Of a stretch of DNA of 39,720 nt, positions 1-7,385 are shown one piece after another. The position numbers and the translations under genes were made by a program. Within the stretch, counting starts at the first letter, position 1. Each line of letters begins with the position of its first letter. The notes below the pieces were generated by a model. That model was not told the DNA's origin. It did not search any database and saw nothing but the letters and a program-made list of their open reading frames with translations. The DNA lies in NCBI GenBank assembly GCA_030531385.1, contig JAUNNP010000011.1:1-39720 (forward strand), in the 5' to 3' direction. This stretch comes from Eubacteriales bacterium. GTDB taxonomy: Bacteria; Bacillota; Clostridia; Lachnospirales; Lachnospiraceae.

Positions 1-90
1 CAGTAAATTCCATGCCTCACTATTTTGGGGTGGAATTAACTTTTACAAGTTATATCTATTCCTTGCGTTCTAAGTTATAGGTTTCAATAC

Positions 91-118
91 TTGCAACATA
101 CGGTGGAAATGATATAAT
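91..118 (+). promoter_or_regulatory. Sigma-A-like promoter for the GH18 gene
   Basis: TTGCAA at 91-96 and a perfect TATAAT at 113-118 are separated by 16 bp, and the downstream gene starts 48 bp beyond the -10. Two copies of AAGTTATA (47-54 and 72-79, 25 bp apart) lie just upstream of the -35 and could be an activator site, which is only an inference. Positions 1-90 hold no recognisable gene. Confidence 0.65.
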
Positions 119-165
119 TAATCAGTTAAATACTTGGTTTTTTAAGTAAAGTTGGAACACTGATA

Positions 166-1860
166 ATGAGTAAGTCAAGAAGAAAAAAGAAAAAAAGCGG
201 ACTGCTGGTAAAGATTGTTTTATTTTTTGTTTTTATAGGACTTGTGCTGTCTGCCTTTGGAGAAACGATCTTCGACAGATGGATCCCTTCAACTGAGGAG
301 AAGGATCTTAATGAATGGTTTGAAGTACAAGCTGATGAGGTAAAGCTTTATTTAAATGCTTCGGCTGACCATGAAACAATTGGATATGCAAGAGACGGGG
401 GAGTTTTCCTCCCTTATACATATGTGTATGAAAATCTGAACAGCCGGTTTTTCTGGAGCGATACTGATGAGATGATGAGCTTCACGCTTCCGGATAAAAC
501 GCTTGATTTCACTGCATCATCAAAGATCAACGGCATACCTGTATTTGAAATGATCGGGGATGAACTTTATATCTCACTTGATGCTGTTGAAAGCTATTCA
601 AATGTTTCGGATAAGAGATTCATAGGAGATGATATTTCGGCAAAAAGAGTGTTCGTATACACAGGCGGCACTGAACTGCTTCAGGCCGGAGTGCTTAAGG
701 AAACAGCCGTGAGGACCCAAAAGAATATTAAGGCTCCGGTGCTTACCGAGCTTGTTAAAGGCGCTTCTGTTTATGTGACCGAAAGAGATGATGAGTGGAG
801 CCGTATCATTACAGAGGACGGTATAGCAGGTTATGCCGGAACAAAGGCTATAGATAAGCCCGAAATAGTCAACATTGAGGATACATATTTAGAGCCTGAG
901 GTTCCTCATACACTTATGGATGACAAGGTCGTCATGGGCTGGCATTATACTTTCAGCAGCAATGGAAATACGAATTTTGATGAGTATTATGCCAATACTG
1001 CAGGAGCTATCAATGTCATTTCACCGACATGGATCCAGATAAGCGATGCAGAAGGCAATTATAAGAACTACACGACCGCGGAATATATGGAGAAGGCACA
1101 TGCGGCCGGACTGAAGGTATGGGTAAGTGTCGATAACTTCAATCAGGAGGGAGGACTTAAGGATTTCAGCACCAAGGAGTATTTTGAGTCGTCCGAAAAC
1201 AGGCGCGATTTTATTTCCAGACTTATGGCGGATGCGGCAGAATATGGATATGACGGTATTAATCTGGACTTTGAGGGACTTCCGACAGACGCCGGTGAAA
1301 AATACATTCAGTTTATAAGAGAGCTCTCAGTCGAATGCCGTAAAAACGGATTGGTGCTCTCTGTTGATAACTATGTTCCGTATGGCTTTAATAATTTTTA
1401 TAACCTGGATGAACAGGGGGTATTTGCTGACTATATCGTAGTCATGCTTTATGATGAGCATACTGATGACGCAGGCTCGGTCGCATCGATAGGATATACG
1501 GAGTTTGGTATCAGCGAGACACTTAAGTCTGTAAATAAGGAGAGGCTCATTGCGGCGCTTCCGCTGTTCACCAGATTGTGGTCCTTAAGCGACGGCAGGA
1601 CTTCATCTGAGACCATGGATATGAAAAAGGCCGACCAGTACGTTAAGAACAAGGGATACGAGCTTAAGTGGGATGATGTGACCGGACAAAATTACGGCGA
1701 GAAAATTCAGGGAAATGTCACCAAAAAGATTTGGATGGAGGACAAAGATTCTCTTGCGCTTAAAATGCAGACTGTCAAACAGTATGATTGCGGAGGAATA
1801 GCTCTCTGGAGACTGGGCTATGAACCGTCCGAGATATGGAATGAACTGACTTTTAAATAA
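166..1860 (+). CDS. Membrane-anchored glycoside hydrolase family 18-type protein with SH3-like domain
   Basis: The 564-residue protein probably hydrolyses or binds a peptidoglycan- or chitin-like glycan outside the cell. A very basic N-terminus (residues 2-14) followed by one hydrophobic segment (about 12-30) suggests an uncleaved signal anchor. Residues about 50-155 resemble the copper-amine-oxidase N-terminal-like domain found in secreted Firmicute proteins, and about 172-228 look like a bacterial SH3 domain. Residues about 245-560 form a GH18 barrel: D363-G-I-N-L-D-F-E370 fits the DxxDxDxE-type motif with E370 as proton donor, and a late ALWRLG segment fits the last strand. The architecture resembles spore or cell-wall hydrolases of the YaaH/SleL type, but no LysM domain is visible, so the substrate is unknown. 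The Shine-Dalgarno site is weak. The next gene starts 2 bp after the stop. Confidence 0.85.
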   Translation: MSKSRRKKKKSGLLVKIVLFFVFIGLVLSAFGETIFDRWIPSTEEKDLNEWFEVQADEVKLYLNASADHETIGYARDGGVFLPYTYVYENLNSRFFWSDTDEMMSFTLPDKTLDFTASSKINGIPVFEMIGDELYISLDAVESYSNVSDKRFIGDDISAKRVFVYTGGTELLQAGVLKETAVRTQKNIKAPVLTELVKGASVYVTERDDEWSRIITEDGIAGYAGTKAIDKPEIVNIEDTYLEPEVPHTLMDDKVVMGWHYTFSSNGNTNFDEYYANTAGAINVISPTWIQISDAEGNYKNYTTAEYMEKAHAAGLKVWVSVDNFNQEGGLKDFSTKEYFESSENRRDFISRLMADAAEYGYDGINLDFEGLPTDAGEKYIQFIRELSVECRKNGLVLSVDNYVPYGFNNFYNLDEQGVFADYIVVMLYDEHTDDAGSVASIGYTEFGISETLKSVNKERLIAALPLFTRLWSLSDGRTSSETMDMKKADQYVKNKGYELKWDDVTGQNYGEKIQGNVTKKIWMEDKDSLALKMQTVKQYDCGGIALWRLGYEPSEIWNELTFK

Positions 1861-1862
1861 AC

Positions 1863-2966
1863 ATGGAAACAAAGGTACTTGTATTAGAGGATTATAAAAG
1901 AACAGGGATCTTAAGCAGGGCAGACATGGATAAGCTTGATGAGGCCGCCGCTGTTATAAGGCGGGGCGGTCTGGCGGCATTTCCGACCGAGACTGTTTAC
2001 GGCCTTGGCGGAGACGCCCTTATGAAGGAGGCATCGCGCAAAATATATGCCGCAAAAGGACGACCGTCAGATAATCCGCTTATTGTTCATATATGCGATA
2101 TAGATCAGCTTTCCGAGCTTACTGTCAGGGTCTCGGAGGAGGCCGGGAAAATGGCTGAAAAATACTGGCCGGGACCGCTGACTATGGTATTTAAGAAGTC
2201 ACCGGCCGTTCCGGATGAAACTACAGGTGGTCTTGATACCGTCGCAGTGAGATTTCCGGTCCATCCGGCAGCATTGGCCCTTATAAAAAAGGCAGGTACG
2301 GTCATAGCCGCCCCGAGTGCCAATCTGTCAGGAAGACCGAGCACTACCTCGGCGGCTCACTGCGTTGAGGACCTTAACGGACGCGTGGATGTGATCGTTG
2401 ACGGCGGAGACTGCGAAATAGGTCTTGAATCGACCATTCTGGATGTAAGCGGCGATGTGCCTCAGCTTTTAAGACCGGGCGCTGTTACGCTTGAAATGAT
2501 AACAGAGACACTTGGGATGGACATCGGCGAGGATGCGGCCATAAAGGGACCGCTTAAGGAGGGCGTAAAGCCTAAAGCTCCCGGAATGAAATACAGACAT
2601 TATGCGCCTAAGGCGCCAATGATACTTTTCACTGAAAAAAATGGCGGAAGCATTGCCGAAGCGATGGCAGCAGGACTTAGGGAAAATGCCGGAAAAGAAG
2701 AAAAAATGGCAGTGCTCTGCTCGGAAGAGTGCATTTCTGAACTAAACAAACTTATTCCCGAGATCATGAAGGATGTTGATGTAAAATCCACGGGAAGCCG
2801 CGAGGATAAAGCGGGAATGGCACATGTTCTGTTTGAAAGGCTGAGAGAGATGGATGCTGACGGGGTAAGCTTTATTGCTGCCGAGGGAAGCTCGGAGGAA
2901 AACATCGGAAAAGCGCTTATGAACAGGATGAAGAAGGCAGCTGCATGGCAGATAGTCACAGTGTAA
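1863..2966 (+). CDS. ywlC: L-threonylcarbamoyladenylate synthase, Sua5/YwlC type
   Basis: This enzyme makes threonylcarbamoyl-AMP from threonine, bicarbonate and ATP, the first step of t6A formation at position 37 of ANN-decoding tRNAs. At 367 residues it is the long Sua5 form: a YrdC-like domain (about 22-205, with the FPTETVYGLGGDA and KGRPSDNPLIVHI motifs and a P-S-A-N-L-S-G segment) followed by a C-terminal Sua5 domain after the GMKYRHYAPKAP linker. The chosen start gives the METKVL opening common in the family. It lacks a clear ribosome binding site and lies 2 bp after the GH18 stop, so translational coupling is likely. An internal ATG at 1926 with AGGG upstream is a less likely alternative. 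The endonuclease III gene follows 16 bp later. Confidence 0.93.
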   Translation: METKVLVLEDYKRTGILSRADMDKLDEAAAVIRRGGLAAFPTETVYGLGGDALMKEASRKIYAAKGRPSDNPLIVHICDIDQLSELTVRVSEEAGKMAEKYWPGPLTMVFKKSPAVPDETTGGLDTVAVRFPVHPAALALIKKAGTVIAAPSANLSGRPSTTSAAHCVEDLNGRVDVIVDGGDCEIGLESTILDVSGDVPQLLRPGAVTLEMITETLGMDIGEDAAIKGPLKEGVKPKAPGMKYRHYAPKAPMILFTEKNGGSIAEAMAAGLRENAGKEEKMAVLCSEECISELNKLIPEIMKDVDVKSTGSREDKAGMAHVLFERLREMDADGVSFIAAEGSSEENIGKALMNRMKKAAAWQIVTV

Positions 2967-2982
2967 AGAGGTCGGCATTTTC

Positions 2983-3627
2983 ATGAAGGAATCCAAAAAA
3001 AAGAAAACAGAGCGCATTGCCGCTATACTGGAGGCACTTGATGCCGAGTATGGAACTGATTACAGGTGCTTTCTGGAATATAAGGATGCATGGCAGCTTT
3101 TGACTGCGACCATTCTCAGCGCCCAGTGTACGGATGCAAGGGTGAATATTGTTACCAAAGATCTGTTTGTTAAATATCCCGATGTCTGCAGCATGGCAAA
3201 AGCGGATCTTGCAGAGCTGGAGCAGGATATTCACTCAACTGGCTTTTACCGCAATAAGGCTAAGAATCTGATAGCGTGCGCCAATGATATAGTAAATAAA
3301 CATGGCGGAGAGGTACCTTCCGGACTGGAGGAGCTTACAGCCTTGAGCGGAGTTGGAAGGAAGACTGCCAATGTCATCCGCGGAAATATCTTCAATGAGC
3401 CAAGCATAGTTGTTGATACACATGTAAAGAGGATCAGCAGACTGCTTGGACTGACGGATACCGGGGACCCTGTAAAAGCCGAGTTTGAGCTTATGGAGCT
3501 GCTTCCTAAGGATCATTGGATATTGTGGAATATAGACATAATCACGCTTGGAAGGACGATATGCATTGCCAACCGGCCAAAATGCGGAGAGTGCTTTTTG
3601 AAGGAGCTTTGTCCTTCGGCGAAATAA
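2983..3627 (+). CDS. nth: Endonuclease III (DNA glycosylase/AP lyase)
   Basis: This base-excision-repair enzyme removes oxidised pyrimidines and nicks the abasic site. The 214-residue length is normal for the family. The helix-hairpin-helix reads LSGVGRKTANVI (about 121-132) and carries the catalytic lysine. The conserved aspartate sits in VVDTHVKR just after it. The C-terminus has the [4Fe-4S] pattern C-x6-C-x2-C-x5-C (about 194-210). The gene lies 16 bp behind the Sua5 gene and is probably co-transcribed with it. No terminator hairpin is visible after the stop. Confidence 0.96.
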   Translation: MKESKKKKTERIAAILEALDAEYGTDYRCFLEYKDAWQLLTATILSAQCTDARVNIVTKDLFVKYPDVCSMAKADLAELEQDIHSTGFYRNKAKNLIACANDIVNKHGGEVPSGLEELTALSGVGRKTANVIRGNIFNEPSIVVDTHVKRISRLLGLTDTGDPVKAEFELMELLPKDHWILWNIDIITLGRTICIANRPKCGECFLKELCPSAK

Positions 3628-3654
3628 TATGGTGAATCATAAGTGTTTATGAGT

Positions 3655-3660
3655 TATAAT
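3655..3660 (+). promoter_or_regulatory. Possible -10 element upstream of the small membrane peptide
   Basis: A perfect TATAAT lies in the 90-bp gap after nth, about 57 bp before the 32-codon ORF. No good -35 hexamer is visible at 16-19 bp spacing (the nearest is TGGTGA), and there is no extended -10. This is a candidate only. Confidence 0.35.
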
Positions 3661-3717
3661 TAAACTTTAAGGTCAGGAATGATACTTATAAAATAATTTG
3701 TGAATGGAGAAAGAAAT

Positions 3718-3816
3718 ATGAGTCCAAAGACCAGAAAGATCATGTGTGCGATCATTGCTGTCATAGTCGTTATCTGCATGATCGTGCCTATGGCATTATC
3801 GGCACTTAAGTTTTAA
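3718..3816 (+). CDS. Small single-pass membrane peptide, 32 residues
   Basis: The ORF begins MSPKTRKIM, continues as an almost entirely hydrophobic helix (about residues 9-28) and ends LSALKF. Basic residues before the helix predict the N-terminus inside. GGAG at 3706-3709 lies 8 bp before the ATG. The stop overlaps the next start as TAATG (3814-3818), so translation of the two is likely coupled. Good SD spacing, coupling and composition support a real gene. I do not recognise a named family. It could be a membrane peptide in its own right, or a translated leader that drives the next gene. Confidence 0.65.
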   Translation: MSPKTRKIMCAIIAVIVVICMIVPMALSALKF

Positions 3817-4352
3817 TGGATATAGTTGTTACGGGGCTCGCCGGTCTTGAGGGGAGCACAATAATATACAACAATAAGGAATGCAGAGAGAAGCTTTTGA
3901 AGAAATATTCCAAAAGTTTTTTTGGCGTATTTGAAAAAGCTATGGAGGATACGGACAAGGCTGCAGAGCTTGATGTCCTGTTTGACAGCTATCTAGCGGA
4001 TGGGATGGCTGCGGACGGGGCGGAGGGCGGTGTCCTGGCTGCACTGTGGAGAGTCCTTAAGGCAAACAGACTTGGCGGCACCTATTCGCAAAGAAACATT
4101 CCTTTACTGCAGCAGACGGTGGAGCTTTGTGAAATGTTTGAGCTTAACCCGTACAGGCTTCATTCGCCGGGATGCAGGGTATGGCTTTCCGGGGATCCCG
4201 GCAGGATCATCGAAGCGGCATCGGCATGCAAAATGCCTTACAGCATAATCGGCTTCACCTCGCGTACTGTGGCTGTAAAAAGGACGGATACGGAAGGCGA
4301 GTCATCACTCAGAAGGCCTGAAAAGGACGAACTGGGTAAGATAAATTTATGA
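3816..4352 (+). CDS. AIR-synthase-like C-terminal domain protein, N-terminal half absent
   Basis: The 178 residues resemble only the C-terminal half of AIR-synthase-related (PurM/HypE/SelD superfamily) proteins, often annotated in Clostridia as 'hydrogenase maturation factor'. Landmarks are IVVTGLAGLEGS at the start, EGGVLAALWRV at about 70 and a C-E-M-F-E-L-N-P-Y-R-L segment followed by SPGCRVW at about 110-127. Full-length relatives carry an N-terminal half with the nucleotide/phosphate-binding Asp/Gly motifs, and none of this is encoded upstream, where the 32-residue peptide ends. The frame is otherwise clean, with no visible frameshift. It may be a decayed paralogue kept as a scaffold or a binding protein; enzymatic activity is doubtful. 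It lies just ahead of an Lrp-like regulator and an aminotransferase. The family assignment is from recalled motif resemblance. Confidence 0.7.
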   Translation: MDIVVTGLAGLEGSTIIYNNKECREKLLKKYSKSFFGVFEKAMEDTDKAAELDVLFDSYLADGMAADGAEGGVLAALWRVLKANRLGGTYSQRNIPLLQQTVELCEMFELNPYRLHSPGCRVWLSGDPGRIIEAASACKMPYSIIGFTSRTVAVKRTDTEGESSLRRPEKDELGKINL

Positions 4353-4390
4353 CATCCATGATCAATATAATAAAAGGGAGAAAGATTACT

Positions 4391-4870
4391 ATGAGAACAA
4401 GACTGCTCAGCGCAATTGAAAATCATGCAAGGATCAGTTCAGAGGATCTGGCAGCTATTGCCTGCACGACTCCAGAAGAGGTAGAGCTTGAGCTTGATAA
4501 GCTTGAGTCAGAAAAGGTCATCTGCGGATATCACACACTTATCAACTGGGATAAGGTAGGAGAAGAAAGAGCGGATGCTCTTATCGAAGTCAAGGTAACT
4601 CCTCAGAAGGGAGTGGGCTTTGATCAGATGGCAGAGCGTATTTATAAACTTCCGGATGTTACAGATATGTTCCTTATCAGCGGAAGCTGTGATTTCGTTA
4701 TATTCATTTCCGGAAAGTCAATGCGTGAGATCGCAATGTTCGTATCAGAACAGCTTTCAACCATAGACGGAGTATTAAGCACAACGACACAGTTTATTCT
4801 CAAAAAGTATAAGCAGGATGGCTTTATTGTTGAGAAGGCAGCAAAGGATGAAAGGCTGGAGCTTGCATGA
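4391..4870 (+). CDS. Lrp/AsnC-type transcriptional regulator
   Basis: The protein pairs an N-terminal winged helix-turn-helix (about residues 5-55) with a C-terminal RAM/AsnC ligand-binding ferredoxin-like domain (about 60-140; segments DALIEVKVTP, ISGSCDFVIFISG and VLSTTTQFILKKYK). The ATG at 4391 is preferred because AAAGGGAGAAAG lies just upstream and it gives a standard 159-residue protein. A longer version from 4349 would overlap the previous gene and add 14 residues with no SD. The stop overlaps the aminotransferase start (ATGA at 4867-4870). Regulators of this type paired with an aminotransferase usually sense amino acids and act on the neighbouring gene; the ligand here is unknown. 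Confidence 0.9.
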   Translation: MRTRLLSAIENHARISSEDLAAIACTTPEEVELELDKLESEKVICGYHTLINWDKVGEERADALIEVKVTPQKGVGFDQMAERIYKLPDVTDMFLISGSCDFVIFISGKSMREIAMFVSEQLSTIDGVLSTTTQFILKKYKQDGFIVEKAAKDERLELA

Positions 4871-6036
4871 GAAGTCCGTTGAACAGTTATATAGAGGCTA
4901 TTCCGCCGTCGGGAATAAGGAAATTCTTTGATCTGGTGGCAGAAATGCATGATCCGGAGGTCATCTCACTTGGAGTAGGCGAGCCGGACTTTGATACACC
5001 GTGGCATGTCAGAAAAGAAGGTATCAATTCTCTTAACAGAGGAAAGACCTTCTATACAGCCAATGCCGGACTGTTAGAGCTGAGACAGGAGATCAGCTTA
5101 TTTATGCAGAGAAGATATGGTCTTCTTTATGAGCCTTCAAATGAGGTACTTGTTACAGTCGGAGGTTCAGAGGCCATAGATGCATGCTTCAGGGTAATGC
5201 TTGACAGAGGTGATGAGATAATCATCCCGGAGCCTTGCTTTGTTTCATACAAGCCCTGCGCGATCATGGCAGGCGCTGTACCTGTAGTGATAGACCTTAA
5301 GATGGAAAATCAGTTCAGACTTCAGCCTGAAGAGCTTGAAGCTGCAATTACCGATAAGACCAAGATGGTATTCCTCTCATATCCAAATAATCCTACCGGA
5401 GCGATCATGGAAAAAGAGGATCTGGAGAAGATAGCAAAGGTCATCATTGAGCATGATCTCTTTGTTATCAGCGATGAGATATATTCAGAGCTTAATTATG
5501 GCAATGAGGGCTTTGTCAGCATTGCGTCGCTTCCGGGCATGCGTGAGAGGACTGTTGTTGTAAACGGATTCTCAAAAGCGTTTGCCATGACCGGATGGAG
5601 ACTCGGATATGCAGCGGGTCCTGCAGTCATTATGAATCAGATGAGAAAGGTCCATCAGTTTGCCATTATGTGTTCACCGACACTTTCACAGTATGCGGCT
5701 GTTGAGGCTTTAAGAAACGGTGACAATGATATAGAAATGATGCGCGAAGAATATGACCGCAGAAGGCGTTTCCTGCTTAACCGATTCGATAAGATGGGCA
5801 TACCATGCTTCGAGGCAAAGGGAGCATTCTATCTCTTCCCATGCATTAAGCAGTTTGGCATGACCTCAAATGAATTTGCTGAAGCTATACTTAAGGAGCA
5901 AAAGCTCGCGGTAGTACCGGGAAGTGCGTTTGGCACATCGGGTGAAGGCTACTTAAGGATATCCTATGCATACTCCCTCAGAGATCTGGAGAGGGCTATG
6001 GACAGGCTCCAGAGGTTTATACAGGCAAGGAAATAA
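4867..6036 (+). CDS. Class I/II pyridoxal-phosphate aminotransferase
   Basis: A fold-type I aminotransferase of 389 residues, normal for the aspartate/aromatic subgroup. The PLP lysine is K237 in NGFSKAFAMTGWRLGY. Other family marks are GVGEPDFDTPWHV near the N-terminus, SYPNNPTGA, a VISDEIYSEL segment carrying the PLP-pyridine aspartate, and the substrate-carboxylate arginine in EGYLRISYAYS near the end. It is translationally coupled to the Lrp-like gene by a 4-bp overlap and shares one base with the next ABC gene (TAATG). The substrate cannot be read from sequence; an amino-acid or branched-chain/aromatic role would fit the regulator. It might instead supply an amino donor step to the polysaccharide locus, but it does not look like a sugar aminotransferase. 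Confidence 0.92.
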   Translation: MRSPLNSYIEAIPPSGIRKFFDLVAEMHDPEVISLGVGEPDFDTPWHVRKEGINSLNRGKTFYTANAGLLELRQEISLFMQRRYGLLYEPSNEVLVTVGGSEAIDACFRVMLDRGDEIIIPEPCFVSYKPCAIMAGAVPVVIDLKMENQFRLQPEELEAAITDKTKMVFLSYPNNPTGAIMEKEDLEKIAKVIIEHDLFVISDEIYSELNYGNEGFVSIASLPGMRERTVVVNGFSKAFAMTGWRLGYAAGPAVIMNQMRKVHQFAIMCSPTLSQYAAVEALRNGDNDIEMMREEYDRRRRFLLNRFDKMGIPCFEAKGAFYLFPCIKQFGMTSNEFAEAILKEQKLAVVPGSAFGTSGEGYLRISYAYSLRDLERAMDRLQRFIQARK

Positions 6037-7385
6037 TGAATAGCGCTATTGAAGTCAGAAACGTAACAAAAATATACAGGCTTTATGATAAAAACACTGA
6101 CCGGCTGAAGGAATCACTTGGACTTACCAAGAAGAACCTTCATAAGGATTTCTATGCCCTTAAGGATGTTTCATTTGATGTGGAAAAAGGGCAGTCGGTC
6201 GGCATAATAGGCACCAATGGTTCCGGAAAGTCCACAATGCTTAAGATCATTACCGGAGTCCTTACTCCGACAATGGGACAGGTAAAGGCTGACGGAAAGA
6301 TATCCGCGCTCCTTGAGCTTGGCGCCGGCTTTAATATGGAATATACCGGAATTGAAAATATTTACATGAACGGTACCATGATGGGCTTTACCAAGGCAGA
6401 GATGGACGCAAAGCTTGATGAAATACTTAAGTTTGCGGATATAGGCGATTTTGTCTATCAGCCTGTAAAAGCGTATTCCTCGGGTATGTTTGTTCGTCTC
6501 GCTTTTGCGCTTGCCATAAATGTCGACCCTGAGATACTTATCGTTGATGAGGCACTTTCGGTCGGAGATATTTTCTTCCAGTCAAAATGCTACCACCATA
6601 TGGATGAGCTGAGGAAAAAGGGGACCACCATACTTATGGTAACGCATGATATGAGCTCGGTCCTCAAATACTGCGACAAGGCGGTCCTGCTTAATGACGG
6701 AGTAAAAGTCGAAGAGGGAAAGCCCGGAGAGATAATCGATCTTTATAAAAAAATACTTGCCGGTCAGTATGATCAGCTTGAGGAAATGCTGGATGAGAGA
6801 AGGGCAGAGGTCAATTTGCTCGGCACGTCTGAAGAGGCTGCGGAGTCTAAAGCTGAAGCGGAAAGCCGGGCAGATACTTACCGGACTTCGCAGCATAGCG
6901 GCAGTGATCTGATGCGCAGCCAGATGACTGTAAATCCAAATGTCAACGAATACGGTGACAACAGAGCCGAAATATATGATTTCGGTATATATGATAAAGA
7001 CGGCAGACTCACGAACCTTATACTTAAGGGAGAGGAGTTTACGATCAGAGAGAAGATACATTTCAATGCCCATATAGAAGCCCCGATCTTTACTTACACT
7101 TTCCGTGATAAAAAGGGAAATGACCTTTCGGGCAGCAATACGATGTTTGAAAATGCTGCCACCGAAAGCGTTGAGGCAGGCGATGAGTATGATGTTAAAT
7201 TCACACAGAAAATGGACCTGCAGGGCGGGGAATATCTGCTCAGCATGAGCTGTACCGGTTTTGAACAGGGCGAGCATGTTGTTTATCACAGACTGTATGA
7301 TCTTCTCAATCTTACAGTGATCTCAAATAAAAATACTGTTGGAGTATATGATATGAACTCTAAGGTAGAGCTCAGGAAGAATTAA
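6036..7385 (+). CDS. Polysaccharide ABC exporter ATPase, Wzt/TagH-like
   Basis: The 449-residue protein has an N-terminal ATPase domain (about 1-245) and a C-terminal beta-sandwich-like domain (about 300-449). Walker A is GTNGSGKST (from G59), the signature region is KAYSSGMFVRLAFA rather than LSGGQ, which is typical of the Wzt/TagH/RfbE group, and Walker B is EILIVDEAL followed by a VTHD switch histidine. The C-terminal domain resembles the Wzt carbohydrate-recognition domain that binds the modified glycan end. Such ATPases work with a Wzm-type permease, but none is encoded in this window. The gene starts inside the aminotransferase stop and its own stop overlaps the giant glycosyltransferase start by one base, so it appears to open the polysaccharide locus. 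Confidence 0.92.
   Translation: MNSAIEVRNVTKIYRLYDKNTDRLKESLGLTKKNLHKDFYALKDVSFDVEKGQSVGIIGTNGSGKSTMLKIITGVLTPTMGQVKADGKISALLELGAGFNMEYTGIENIYMNGTMMGFTKAEMDAKLDEILKFADIGDFVYQPVKAYSSGMFVRLAFALAINVDPEILIVDEALSVGDIFFQSKCYHHMDELRKKGTTILMVTHDMSSVLKYCDKAVLLNDGVKVEEGKPGEIIDLYKKILAGQYDQLEEMLDERRAEVNLLGTSEEAAESKAEAESRADTYRTSQHSGSDLMRSQMTVNPNVNEYGDNRAEIYDFGIYDKDGRLTNLILKGEEFTIREKIHFNAHIEAPIFTYTFRDKKGNDLSGSNTMFENAATESVEAGDEYDVKFTQKMDLQGGEYLLSMSCTGFEQGEHVVYHRLYDLLNLTVISNKNTVGVYDMNSKVELRKN

Noticed and set aside
6582..7289. A 235-codon open frame on the minus strand inside the Wzt-like gene
   Set aside because: It lies wholly opposite a well-supported gene, has no ribosome binding site noticed and reads as a low-quality composition typical of an antisense shadow.
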